Assembly: GCF_009688965.1 (NCBI RefSeq)
Contig: NZ_AP021875.1
Coordinates: forward strand, 310,001 to 374,000
Direction: 5' to 3'
Length of the DNA: 64,000 nt
Source: Desulfosarcina widdelii
GTDB lineage: Bacteria > Desulfobacterota > Desulfobacteria > Desulfobacterales > Desulfosarcinaceae
Shown here in pieces: positions 35,678-43,739 of the stretch. Made by a program: the position numbers and the translations under genes. How positions within the stretch are numbered: the stretch's first letter is position 1; the number at the start of each line of letters is the position of its first letter. Under the pieces are notes generated by a model. It searched no databases. It worked only from the letters and a program-made list of their open reading frames with translations, and was not told the origin of the DNA.

Positions 35678-37912
35678 TTAAAAACTCCGTTCAAGGAGGT
35701 TTTCACCTTCATTTTTTTCGGGAGATGCTTCAGCGGTCGCCGGCTTCAAAAGGGGAGCATTGCCGATCTGGTCAACGAAATTGCCGATGGTCCGGTACAC
35801 CCGTTCGGATCCTTCCCCCAACAGGATGCCGTGGCGCTGAAAATTGAACATGACCATCTGTTTGTCTTTGGATCCCAACAGCTTGAATATTCTTCCGGTT
35901 CCCTTGGGATCGACCACCGGATCCTCCTGGGACTGGATGATCAGGGCCGGTTGTGTGATCAGGGGCAGACGCGGCTCCAGCGAGGCCATGAGGCGCTCCA
36001 GTTCGCGAATGCCGGAGATGGGGTTTTTAAGATAGTTGATGTGGGGGTTTTCCGGGTTGTTGTCCACAAAGGTTTTCTTGGCCTCGTCCATGTGAAACCG
36101 TTCCATCATTCGATTCCAGGCATCCACCGCGGGGACGAAACGGGCCGCTATATCCTGAAGCCGCAGCGGCGCGGAAACGGCGAAAACACCGGCAACTTCC
36201 GGTACCCGCTGGGCAAGGTCCAGGGCCAGACCGGCGCCGGTGGAAAAGCCGCCGGCGATCACCCGCCGGCATAAGCTGCCGATGATCGCGTACCCGGCAT
36301 CCATGGATTCGATCCAGTCGGAAAAACGACAGGCGGCCAGATCTTCCGGGGACGTGCCATGGCCTTTCAGGCGGGGCGTGTACACCCAGTACCCTCTTTT
36401 CCCCAGGAACCGGGCCAATCCCTTCACTTCTGCGGGTGCGGCCATGTATCCATGGGCCAGAACGATCCCGATCCGGCGGCGGTCTCCGCGAATCAGGACG
36501 GGACGGGCTATGCTGGGCGGTTTGGACACCTTCGGATCGGCCCAGGCGTCATAATCGCGATTGAAGTCGTCCAACGAACGCCGGAGGAGAAGACGGGCCA
36601 CCTTGCGTCTCAGCCAGAACTCCGGCAGCCAGCTCAAACGGGAAATTTTCTTCTGCAGGCGGGTCAGCGGTTCGACCTCGTTGGCGATCACCGCAATGGG
36701 GTTGTCGATGCGAAAGCGGTGGAAATCGAACATCGCGGCCAGGCGGGCAGGGTCCTTTTCCAATGAGGTTCCCCTGTTTTTTACCACACATTTTTCGATG
36801 GCAAAGTCCATAAATTCGGAGAAATGGCGGTAACGGTCGTCGGTGAGGAGATGGACCTGGTCTTTTTCAAAATTGTTGTGGAAAAAATAGCCGCTTGTCG
36901 CTTTGTCGCTCTGGGACGCCAAAAACACCCGGCGCTTTAAATTGTCCGTGTCGATATGCCTGACGGGCAATTTTTTCAGGCAGGAGGCCAGCAGGTGGTC
37001 GTGGTTGACGGTAGTCATCCGGTAGATGTCGGCCATGTAGCGCTGCATGATCTTCAATGCCGCGCGACGCATATGTTTTCGCGAGGATAGGGCGTCGTCG
37101 AAACCGATCCGGCCGGGATCGCGGATATCCTTCTGGATGCGTTTGCTGCCGAGATAATCGGAAATTTCGATGGGCTGGCCGAAGCGGATATCGATATCCA
37201 CACCGGACAACAGCATGTCTCCTTCGGTGATGATTTCTTCGGTGACCCGCTGGGGAAGGCCCTTGACCAAAAGTTCGGTCAGGCGATTGAGCGCATTTTC
37301 CCGGGCCCGCAACGGATAGTAGGTGAGGTTGACCGGCACGATACAGGTGGCTTGCCGGCAGACGGCCTCCATCGATTCGAGTTGAAACAGATCGATCAAG
37401 CGCTGGGTTTCCTCGGGGCTTTTGTCCATCAGGTCCAACAGGCGCTGGCGGTAGAACTCGGTTCTCAAGGCCAGGGCGGCCGCACCGGTATGGGGGGGAT
37501 GCTTGCCGCCGGCATAGGAAATCATGAAGCGGCCTTTTTCCATGATTTTCTTGTTTTTGACCATGCGGCCTTCGGGAAAGATCAACCAGCTCGCTTCGGC
37601 TGTGAGCAGGGTTTTAACCATCAGGCGATCCCGGTCCGGCGAGCGGGTGGAAACGGCGCCCAATTGTTCCAGATAGCGCCCGAACCTGCCGACAAACAGC
37701 TCCGATGCGGCCAGGGCCCACACCGGCCTGCCGGTCAACCGGTGAAAGTGGTAGGGCAGCAGAAAGGTTTCGATGCGTGTGAAGTGGTTGACCGTGAAGA
37801 TGGTTGGCCCATTGGGGATGCGCTCCGCGTCGTGGATGTTCAGGCGGGCGCGGCTGAGGCCGGCGATGGTTTTGATGGCCAGGCCGGTGGTGCGGTAAGC
37901 GAAAGGGTTCAT
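35678..37912 (-). CDS. Acyltransferase fused to alpha/beta hydrolase
   Basis: 744 residues. The N-terminal ~300 residues resemble PlsC/GPAT-type glycerolipid acyltransferases: NHFTRIETFLLPYHF (His-x4-Glu in place of the usual His-x4-Asp), then STRSPDRDRLM and the FPEGRMVK acceptor motif. The C-terminal ~270 residues are a monoacylglycerol-lipase/carboxylesterase-like hydrolase: VLAHGYMAAPAEVKGLA, nucleophile in VIAGGFSTGAGLAL, acid in IIQSQEDPVVDP and His in FQRHGILLGEG. A middle segment of about 170 residues links them. It may couple acyl transfer with deacylation in lipid remodelling, which is inference. Confidence 0.85.
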   Translation of the reverse strand: MNPFAYRTTGLAIKTIAGLSRARLNIHDAERIPNGPTIFTVNHFTRIETFLLPYHFHRLTGRPVWALAASELFVGRFGRYLEQLGAVSTRSPDRDRLMVKTLLTAEASWLIFPEGRMVKNKKIMEKGRFMISYAGGKHPPHTGAAALALRTEFYRQRLLDLMDKSPEETQRLIDLFQLESMEAVCRQATCIVPVNLTYYPLRARENALNRLTELLVKGLPQRVTEEIITEGDMLLSGVDIDIRFGQPIEISDYLGSKRIQKDIRDPGRIGFDDALSSRKHMRRAALKIMQRYMADIYRMTTVNHDHLLASCLKKLPVRHIDTDNLKRRVFLASQSDKATSGYFFHNNFEKDQVHLLTDDRYRHFSEFMDFAIEKCVVKNRGTSLEKDPARLAAMFDFHRFRIDNPIAVIANEVEPLTRLQKKISRLSWLPEFWLRRKVARLLLRRSLDDFNRDYDAWADPKVSKPPSIARPVLIRGDRRRIGIVLAHGYMAAPAEVKGLARFLGKRGYWVYTPRLKGHGTSPEDLAACRFSDWIESMDAGYAIIGSLCRRVIAGGFSTGAGLALDLAQRVPEVAGVFAVSAPLRLQDIAARFVPAVDAWNRMMERFHMDEAKKTFVDNNPENPHINYLKNPISGIRELERLMASLEPRLPLITQPALIIQSQEDPVVDPKGTGRIFKLLGSKDKQMVMFNFQRHGILLGEGSERVYRTIGNFVDQIGNAPLLKPATAEASPEKNEGENLLERSF

Positions 37913-37977
37913 GGATGGTTCCGTTGGAAAGTCAGTCCCGTTGTGACCATGATTATCGGTGGTTTAAAACAAAAATT

Positions 37978-38122
37978 GACGGATTCGTAAAAAGCCCGAT
38001 ATCGGCGTTACGCTTCATCCTTCGTCACTGCGGAGTATCATAAATACGCTGCCTACGGCACCCGCGATAGCGGTATTCTCAGGATTCGCAAGCCTTGATC
38101 TCGGGCTTTTTACGAATCCGTC
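37978..38122. repeat. 145-bp palindrome (GACGGATTCGTAAAAAGCCC family)
   Basis: GACGGATTCGTAAAAAGCCC at the left is matched by GGGCTTTTTACGAATCCGTC at the right, perfect over 20 bp and then diverging as ATATCGGCGTTACGC / CGCAAGCCTTGATC. Related diverged copies lie at 29550-29585 (half) and 45495-45615. This is a classic long hairpin, possibly a terminator for the convergent flanks or a MITE-like repeat. Confidence 0.8.
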
Positions 38123-38159
38123 CGAACAGCAACTTTTTACGAGTTCATCAAAAAATAGT

Positions 38160-38271
38160 ACGCGGATTTTCGTAGATGCACGCGCGGATCAAGCAGTTAT
38201 CGTTTTAATTCAGCGAAGCTGACAACGGTTACGTCCGATCCGTGTTCATCCGCGTTCATCCGTGTCCCCTT
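38160..38271. repeat. 10-bp-period inverted repeat (CGCGGATnnn family)
   Basis: The left arm has CGCGGATTTT and CGCGCGGATC; the right arm is ATCCGTGTTC, ATCCGCGTTC, ATCCGTGTCC. In the centre lies CAGCGAAGCTG with a GAA triloop. After it, to 38400, come 9-mers of CAACCAATT type and one 8-mer block. Confidence 0.75.
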
Positions 38272-38497
38272 AAACAGGTCCCCAGCGCCCGGAGCGACAT
38301 GGTCCATCCAGCCACCCAGCCATCCAGCCAACCCAACCAATTCAACGAATCAAACGAAGTCAACCAGTCGAACCCACCTGAACCTTAATTGACCCCTCGA
38401 ACCCTATAATATGGTTTCCCCCCGAGGTTGACTTAATCCAATTAAAAACCTAAATTACATGCCTACTACAATAAAGTAAAGGTTCGTGGAGGCTCAC

Positions 38498-38926
38498 GTG
38501 TACTCGAAAATACTCAAATTGCGGTTTCCCGTCACGGAAGTTCAAAAACCGATCGTCTGCACGCTGGCGCGGGAATACGATCTTTTTTTCAACATTCTCA
38601 ATGCCGGTATCCTTCCAAGAAAAGAGGGATTCATGGTGTTGGAGATTTCCGGCAGCCGCAAGGATTTTAAAGCGGGGGTCAACTACCTGAAAGAGCAGGG
38701 GGTGGACGTACAAAACGCCTCCAGCGAAATCAAACGCAACACCAGCAAGTGTACTCACTGCGGCGCCTGTACCGCCGTGTGCCCGACCGGTGCGTTGCAT
38801 GTCAAAAGGCCGGAAATGGAAGTGGAATTCGATCAGCAGAAGTGCAGCGTCTGTGAACTCTGCGTACCTGCCTGTCCGCCGCGGGCCATGGAAGTGCGTC
38901 CCACCAATCAGCTTTTTTTTGAATGA
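38498..38926 (+). CDS. NIL-domain 2[4Fe-4S] ferredoxin
   Basis: 142 residues. The N-terminal NIL domain (about 1-75; MYSKILKLRFPVTEVQKPIV…FFNILNAGILP) is a small ligand/regulatory fold, followed by two [4Fe-4S] motifs: CTHCGACTAVCP and CSVCELCVPACP. The GTG at 38498 is chosen because GGAGG lies 5 bp before it; another GTG at 38486 has none. The stop overlaps the ATG of mnmA by four bases, so the two proteins are made together. It could provide electrons or a cluster to a thiolation step; NIL ferredoxins are also linked to methionine/homocysteine metabolism. Confidence 0.88.
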   Translation: MYSKILKLRFPVTEVQKPIVCTLAREYDLFFNILNAGILPRKEGFMVLEISGSRKDFKAGVNYLKEQGVDVQNASSEIKRNTSKCTHCGACTAVCPTGALHVKRPEMEVEFDQQKCSVCELCVPACPPRAMEVRPTNQLFFE

Positions 38927-39960
38927 CCGGTCCCATTGCCATTGCACTTTCCGGGGGCATCGATTCCCTGATCGCCGCCTGTCTGCTCAAAACGCAAGTC
39001 AAAGAGGTCTTCGGCCTCCACTTTCTAACGGGGTTCGAAAAACCGATCGATCCGGGACCGACGCAAATCCAGGCGCTTTTTCAGCCGTTGGACATTCCGG
39101 TGCAAGTCGTCGATCTGAAGGTCCCGTTCAGAAAATCGGTCGTGGATTACTTTGCCGACGCCTATCAAAACGGAGAGACGCCCAATCCCTGCCTGGTATG
39201 CAACCCGACAATCAAGTTCGGTGTCCTGCTCCAGAAAGCAATCCAGTTGGGATCAACCCATCTCGCGACCGGCCATTATGCGCGGGTTGAGATAGGGGCT
39301 TCCGGTCGATATCGACTGCTAAAGGGCGTCGACGGCGGCAAGGATCAGTCCTATTTTCTCGCCCGCCTCACCCAGGATCAGCTTGCCCGGGCCTGTTTCC
39401 CGCTTGGCTCCTGGACCAAGGACCAGGTCAGGGCACTGGCTTTAGAAAAAGGGCTTGCTCCGGTCGTCCGTTCCGAAAGCCAGGACGTCTGTTTCGTGCG
39501 GGATTCCAGCTACGCCGATTTTCTCGTGAAGACCGTCGGTATGGAGCCCAACCCGGGAGAGATCGTGGATATGCAGGGCCGTCGTGTGGGAACCCACCAG
39601 GGACTGCATCGCTACACCGTAGGACAGCGGCGGGGCATCAACTGTCCGGCCAGCCGGCCCTACTACGTGATTCGCATCGATGCCCGGCACAACCGCCTGG
39701 TAGTCGGATTTAAAGAGGAGCGTTACAGCTCCCGATGCCGGGTTCGGGACATCAACTGGATTGGCGATCCTCCCGACGGGCCGCTGGCCGTGGATACACG
39801 GATTCGCTACCGGCACCAGGCTGCCGCATCCACGGTGACGCCGGACGAATCGGGTGGGGCAACGGTGCGGTTCGAACAGCCGCAGTCCTCGGTAACGCCG
39901 GGCCAGGGTGCCGTGTTTTATCGGGGGGAGGAGGTTGTCGGTGGTGGCTGGATTGCTTAG
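38923..39960 (+). CDS. mnmA: tRNA 2-thiouridylase MnmA
   Basis: 345 residues. ATP pyrophosphatase motif ALSGGIDSLIAACLL at the N-terminus. Catalytic Cys residues are in NPCLVCNPTIKFG and in ESQDVCFV; GHYARVE and DQSYFLARLTQDQL are typical of MnmA. C-terminal beta-barrel includes HRYTVGQRRGI. It thiolates U34 of Lys, Glu and Gln tRNAs. The usual sulfur-relay proteins (TusA-E, IscS) are not in the window. It is coupled by an ATGA overlap to the ferredoxin gene, an unusual partner. Confidence 0.92.
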   Translation: MTGPIAIALSGGIDSLIAACLLKTQVKEVFGLHFLTGFEKPIDPGPTQIQALFQPLDIPVQVVDLKVPFRKSVVDYFADAYQNGETPNPCLVCNPTIKFGVLLQKAIQLGSTHLATGHYARVEIGASGRYRLLKGVDGGKDQSYFLARLTQDQLARACFPLGSWTKDQVRALALEKGLAPVVRSESQDVCFVRDSSYADFLVKTVGMEPNPGEIVDMQGRRVGTHQGLHRYTVGQRRGINCPASRPYYVIRIDARHNRLVVGFKEERYSSRCRVRDINWIGDPPDGPLAVDTRIRYRHQAAASTVTPDESGGATVRFEQPQSSVTPGQGAVFYRGEEVVGGGWIA

Positions 39961-39963
39961 TGT

Positions 39964-40119
39964 CCACCCAGAAGCGGCATCTTGTGGCCCATGCCGGCGT
40001 TCTCGCTCCGTTGAAATCCTCGACGTAGCGCTGCTACGCCTCCGGTTTCAACCTCGTTGCGGCCTTGTCGTGTCGTAGATCCCGCTTTGCGGGGAACCAC
40101 AAGCTACCACTTCTGGACG
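39964..40119. repeat. Nested palindrome of about 155 bp
   Basis: The outer arms CCAGAAGCGGCATCTTGTGG and CCACAAGCTACCACTTCTGG enclose a core 40010-40052 in which GTTGAAATCCTCGACGTAGC faces GCTACGCCTCCGGTTTCAAC, plus a small CCCGCTTTGCGGG hairpin. No coding capacity. Possibly a REP/MITE-class element, or the terminator of mnmA. Confidence 0.75.
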
Positions 40120-40149
40120 AACACTGGATTATGGACCATCGGCGAAAGA

Positions 40150-40194
40150 AAAACCAATTGAACCAATATAACAAACGAACCAACAAACTGTTTT
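40150..40194. repeat. 9-bp array (AACCAATTG family) directly before mtaB
   Basis: AACCAATTG, AACCAATAT, AACAAACGA, ACCAACAAA run up to six bases before the mtaB ATG and replace any Shine-Dalgarno sequence. Confidence 0.6.
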
Positions 40195-40195
40195 C

Positions 40196-41539
40196 ATGAA
40201 AAAACTCCTTATCAAAACCCTCGGCTGCAAGGTCAACCAATGCGAGTCCGAGTCCATCTGCAATGCCTTGCTGGAATCGGGGCAGGGGTTTACCTGCCAT
40301 GAAAGCGGAGACGCCGACGTGGTTGTCGTCAACACCTGCACGGTTACCGGTAAAGCGGCCATGCAGAGCCGCCAGGCGGTTCGCCAGGCCATCCGGGCAA
40401 ATCCAGGGGCCCGGATCGTGGTCACCGGCTGCCATGCCCAGATGGCGCCGGAGGAACTGTCCGGCATAGAAGGCGTCGACCTGGTTGTCGGAAACCGGGA
40501 TAAGCACGAGATTGCAAATCAGATCTTATCCGGCCTTACGAAGACCGGAAGCCGGATTGCTTCAGTAACATGTCTGGATGTTGCCGGTGTGGATCGATTT
40601 GAGATCCTGCCCGGCATCGCCCATGGTAGCCGAACCCGCCCGTTTATCAAAATCCAGGACGGCTGCAACGCTTTTTGCACCTACTGCATTGTGCCCCATG
40701 CCCGGGGCCGGAGCCGCAGCCTGCCCATGGAGCAGGTCCTGAACCAGGTTGAATCCTTGGCAAAGCTGGGATACCGGGAGGTCGTTCTGACCGGCATCCA
40801 CATCGGCTGCTACGGACAGGACCTGAGGCCGGAAACCAGTTTGTACGACCTGCTCTGCCGCATTCGGCAGGCCGGCGCCATCGAACGGGTTCGGGTCAGT
40901 TCCATCGAACCGGCTGAGTTGTCCGATGCCGTCATTGACCTGGCCGTCGCGGATGAAAACTTACCCGGCCGGCTTTGCCGACATTTTCACATCCCCCTTC
41001 AAAGCGGGGACGACGGGATTTTGAAACGCATGCACCGCCCTTATGGCCGGGACGACTTCCGTGACCTCGTCCACAGGATTGCCGACCGCATTCCCGATGC
41101 GGCCATCGGCGTGGATACCCTGATCGGTTTTCCCGGCGAGACGGATGCGGCTTTCGACCAGACCTATGAGCTGATTGCGTCGCTGCCTGTTGCCTATCTG
41201 CACGTTTTTCCCTTTTCCCCCAGAAAGGGTACGCCTGCGTATTCATACGAAAACCAGGTGCCCGTTCAGACGATTAAGGAGCGATGTCAACGCATGCGAA
41301 GGTTGGGTGTGCAAAAGCGGCGTTCTTTTTACGATCGCCATGTCGACCGAACCGTCACCGTGCTGGTGGAAGAGACCCGCGATAAAAAGGACGGACGCTT
41401 GAAGGGATTGACGGACAACTATATTCCCGTGCTTTTGGCTGGACCGGACGCGTTGGCCAACACGTTCCAAGAGGTTGAGATTCAGCGGATTACGGCGGAT
41501 GGAGTGGTGGAAGGAAGGGTTGTTGGTGGTCGGTTGTAG
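40196..41539 (+). CDS. mtaB: Radical-SAM tRNA methylthiotransferase, MtaB type
   Basis: 447 residues, three domains: N-terminal UPF0004 with cluster-binding Cys in TLGCKVNQCES, VVNTCTVTGKA and VVTGCHAQ; the radical-SAM core with CNAFCTYCIVPHARGRSRS and VVLTGIHIGCYG; and a C-terminal TRAM-like domain. TLGCKVNQ plus GRSRS identifies MtaB, which adds the methylthio group to t6A37 of Lys/Asn-type tRNAs, rather than MiaB or RimO. The last codons (…VVEGRVVGGRL) and the stop lie in a GTTGTTGGTGGTCGG heptamer array, so the gene's 3' end has been shaped by the repeat. Confidence 0.92.
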   Translation: MKKLLIKTLGCKVNQCESESICNALLESGQGFTCHESGDADVVVVNTCTVTGKAAMQSRQAVRQAIRANPGARIVVTGCHAQMAPEELSGIEGVDLVVGNRDKHEIANQILSGLTKTGSRIASVTCLDVAGVDRFEILPGIAHGSRTRPFIKIQDGCNAFCTYCIVPHARGRSRSLPMEQVLNQVESLAKLGYREVVLTGIHIGCYGQDLRPETSLYDLLCRIRQAGAIERVRVSSIEPAELSDAVIDLAVADENLPGRLCRHFHIPLQSGDDGILKRMHRPYGRDDFRDLVHRIADRIPDAAIGVDTLIGFPGETDAAFDQTYELIASLPVAYLHVFPFSPRKGTPAYSYENQVPVQTIKERCQRMRRLGVQKRRSFYDRHVDRTVTVLVEETRDKKDGRLKGLTDNYIPVLLAGPDALANTFQEVEIQRITADGVVEGRVVGGRL

Positions 41540-41772
41540 GTCGAAGGTTGAAGGTGGTAGGTGGTCCGTGGAAGATTGAAGGTGGAAACTGTGAAAAGCA
41601 GAAGTGCGGAAGCTAAGCGCTTGGAGCTTGGCGGGAAGAGAAAAGACCACCGCAGAACGTTGAACATTGAACCTCGATCGTCCAATAGTTGGTTGAGTTG
41701 TGGGTCGTAGGTTGTTGGTTGCAGGTAGTGGTTGGGCAACCCACAACCCACGACTCACCACCCACAAGCTAC
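41530..41772. repeat. 7-bp-period arrays with a perfect-looking palindrome at 41699-41772
   Basis: First array TCGAAGG, TTGAAGG, TGGTAGG, TGGTCCG; then GAACGTT, GAACATT, GAACCTC, GATCGTC (41655-41690); then GTGGGTC, GTAGGTT, GTTGGTT, GCAGGTA, GTGGTTG, which folds back on CAACCCA, CAACCCA, CGACTCA, CCACCCA, CAAGC. No gene is supported. Confidence 0.75.
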
Positions 41773-41866
41773 AATTTTCGACTCATTGAACCCTGATTTT
41801 ATTCACCCAACAGTCAATACGGAACCATTGAACACAATCAACGCAACAAACCCGGCAAATAAAAGC

Positions 41867-43144
41867 ATGCCCCCCATGACCGTCGGCCTTTTCGTGTGGG
41901 GCTTTGGCGCGCTGTTCTATCTGCTCGGCTTTTTCCATCGAGTCGCCCCGGCGGTGATAACCTCGGAATTGATGCGTGATTTTCAGATCAGCGCCGCGGC
42001 TCTCGGCAATCTCTCGGCATTCTACTTTTACAGCTACGTTTTCATGCAGGTTCCTACGGGCATCCTGGCGGATCGATGGGGACCGCGCCGCCTGCTTACC
42101 GCGGGAGCATTGATCGCCTCGGTGGGGGCCGTGATATTCGCACTGGCTCCGACTTTTGGATGGGCCGGCGTCGGTAGATTCCTCATCGGAGGTTCGGTGG
42201 CTGTTGCTTTCGTGGGCCTGCTCAAGGTCGCCGTGGGGTGGTTCGCACCGAATCGTTTTGCACTGGTGTCCGGCCTGGCATTGTTCTTCGGTATTGTCGG
42301 CGCCGTATTCGCCGGGCCCCCGCTGCGAATCCTCGTCGATCATTTCGGTTGGCGGTCCGTGGTCCTGTTTTCAGCGGTGACGACCCTGCTCGTCGGCGCC
42401 GGCACCTGGCTTTTCGTGCGGGATTATCCCCATGAAAAAGGGTACCTGGATTTTTCCAATCCACCATCGCATGCGAAGCAAAAGCCGGGATCGGGAATCC
42501 TTGCGGATCTCATCGAGGTGTTCACCTATCGAAACACGATCCTGCTTTTTCTGATTCCCGGCGGCATGGTGGGCTGTGTGCTCACATTTTCCGGTTTGTG
42601 GGGCGTGCCTTACCTGGCGACGGTGCACGGGACTTCACCGGCAGTCGCAGCTACGCTTACATCCTTGCTGCTGGTCGCCTGGGCGGTGGGCGGTCCCTTT
42701 TTCGGCTGGCTCTCCGACCGTCTTGGGAACCGGAAATCTCTCTATGTTGCCGGGTGCGGCATTTCAGTGATCGGGTGGATTGTGATCGTCATGGTCAACG
42801 GCCTTTCGTTGGTCTCGCTGAGTGTTGTACTTTGGGTCACCGGATTTGCTTCGGGAAGCATGATCATCAGTTTTGCCTTCGTCAAAGAATCCGTTCCCGT
42901 GCGCCTATCGGGAACGGTTTCGGGCGTCGTCAACATGGGTGTCATGACCGGACCCATGATTTTACAGCCGGCGGTAGGCTGGGTCCTGGACCGTATGTGG
43001 GCGGGAGATATTGCTTCCGGTGTGCGGGTTTACAGCATTGACGCCTACCGCAGCGGATTTGCGTTGATGCTGGCCTGGATCACGCTCTCCTTTGTACTGC
43101 TCTTTTTCACCCGCGAAACCGGTTGTCGACAGACGGTGGAATGA
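41867..43144 (+). CDS. Major facilitator superfamily transporter
   Basis: About 425 residues and 12 predicted membrane helices. The loop 2-3 motif GILADRWGPRRLLTAG and its repeat GWLSDRLGNRKSLYVAG in the second half identify the MFS. The frame is open upstream to 41732, but those codons are repeat-derived (QPTTHHPQ), so the start MPPMTVGLFVWGFGALFYLLGFFHR at 41867 is preferred; no clear ribosome site exists. The start FxxxFFHRVAP resembles nitrate/nitrite, hexuronate or drug transporters, and the substrate is not predictable. It ends before a 600-bp repeat region. Confidence 0.82.
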   Translation: MPPMTVGLFVWGFGALFYLLGFFHRVAPAVITSELMRDFQISAAALGNLSAFYFYSYVFMQVPTGILADRWGPRRLLTAGALIASVGAVIFALAPTFGWAGVGRFLIGGSVAVAFVGLLKVAVGWFAPNRFALVSGLALFFGIVGAVFAGPPLRILVDHFGWRSVVLFSAVTTLLVGAGTWLFVRDYPHEKGYLDFSNPPSHAKQKPGSGILADLIEVFTYRNTILLFLIPGGMVGCVLTFSGLWGVPYLATVHGTSPAVAATLTSLLLVAWAVGGPFFGWLSDRLGNRKSLYVAGCGISVIGWIVIVMVNGLSLVSLSVVLWVTGFASGSMIISFAFVKESVPVRLSGTVSGVVNMGVMTGPMILQPAVGWVLDRMWAGDIASGVRVYSIDAYRSGFALMLAWITLSFVLLFFTRETGCRQTVE

Positions 43145-43739
43145 ATAACTGAAGGGCTCAATGGGTTTTATTGGTTGGTTGAAAGCGGTGAGATGCTAGA
43201 TGCGAGATAGGGGATATGGGATTTGAGATATGGGATGGGGGCAGCAAAGAGCTGAGAGCCAGGAGAGAAGAGCAAAAAAATTGAATTGGACGCGGATTTT
43301 CACGGATACACGCGGATAAAGCATTGTTTTTTTTCAGCGAAGCGGATTCCTTTTTGCCCTATCCGTGTTCATCCGTGTCCCATTAAAAGGTCTTTCAGCC
43401 GCAGGCCACAAAACAATTTTTAATGATGAATTGTGAATTTTGAATTAATGCTCTGAAATCGTATAATAATTAAGAATTCAAAACTAAAAATTCAAAATTA
43501 GCGTTGTCCGTGTTCATCCGCGTTCATCCGTGTCCTATAAAAAAACTTGGGCATCTCGAACGACGTTCATGGGTCTGTGATTGGGCTGATTCGTTGATTG
43601 TTTGGATTCGTGTGCGGTAGGTGGTTCGTGGATGGTTGTCGATAGCCGGTGGGTTACCCACGACTTACCACCAACGACAAACAACAAACATTATACATCC
43701 GTGTCCAGCAAAGAATCTGAAAAGAGGGAGTTGCATTCA
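43145..43739. repeat. 595-bp gene-free region made of five repeat families
   Basis: In order: heptamers GATGCTA, GATGCGA, GATAGGG (43190-43240); a complete 10-bp-period palindrome 43288-43380 with GCGAAGC centre and CCGCAGG tail; AT-rich heptamers GAATTGT, GAATTTT, GAATTAA and their inverse (43424-43498); half of a second 10-mer element (43506-43540); heptamers GTAGGTG, GTTCGTG and inverse (43615-43690). No gene is supported. Confidence 0.75.
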
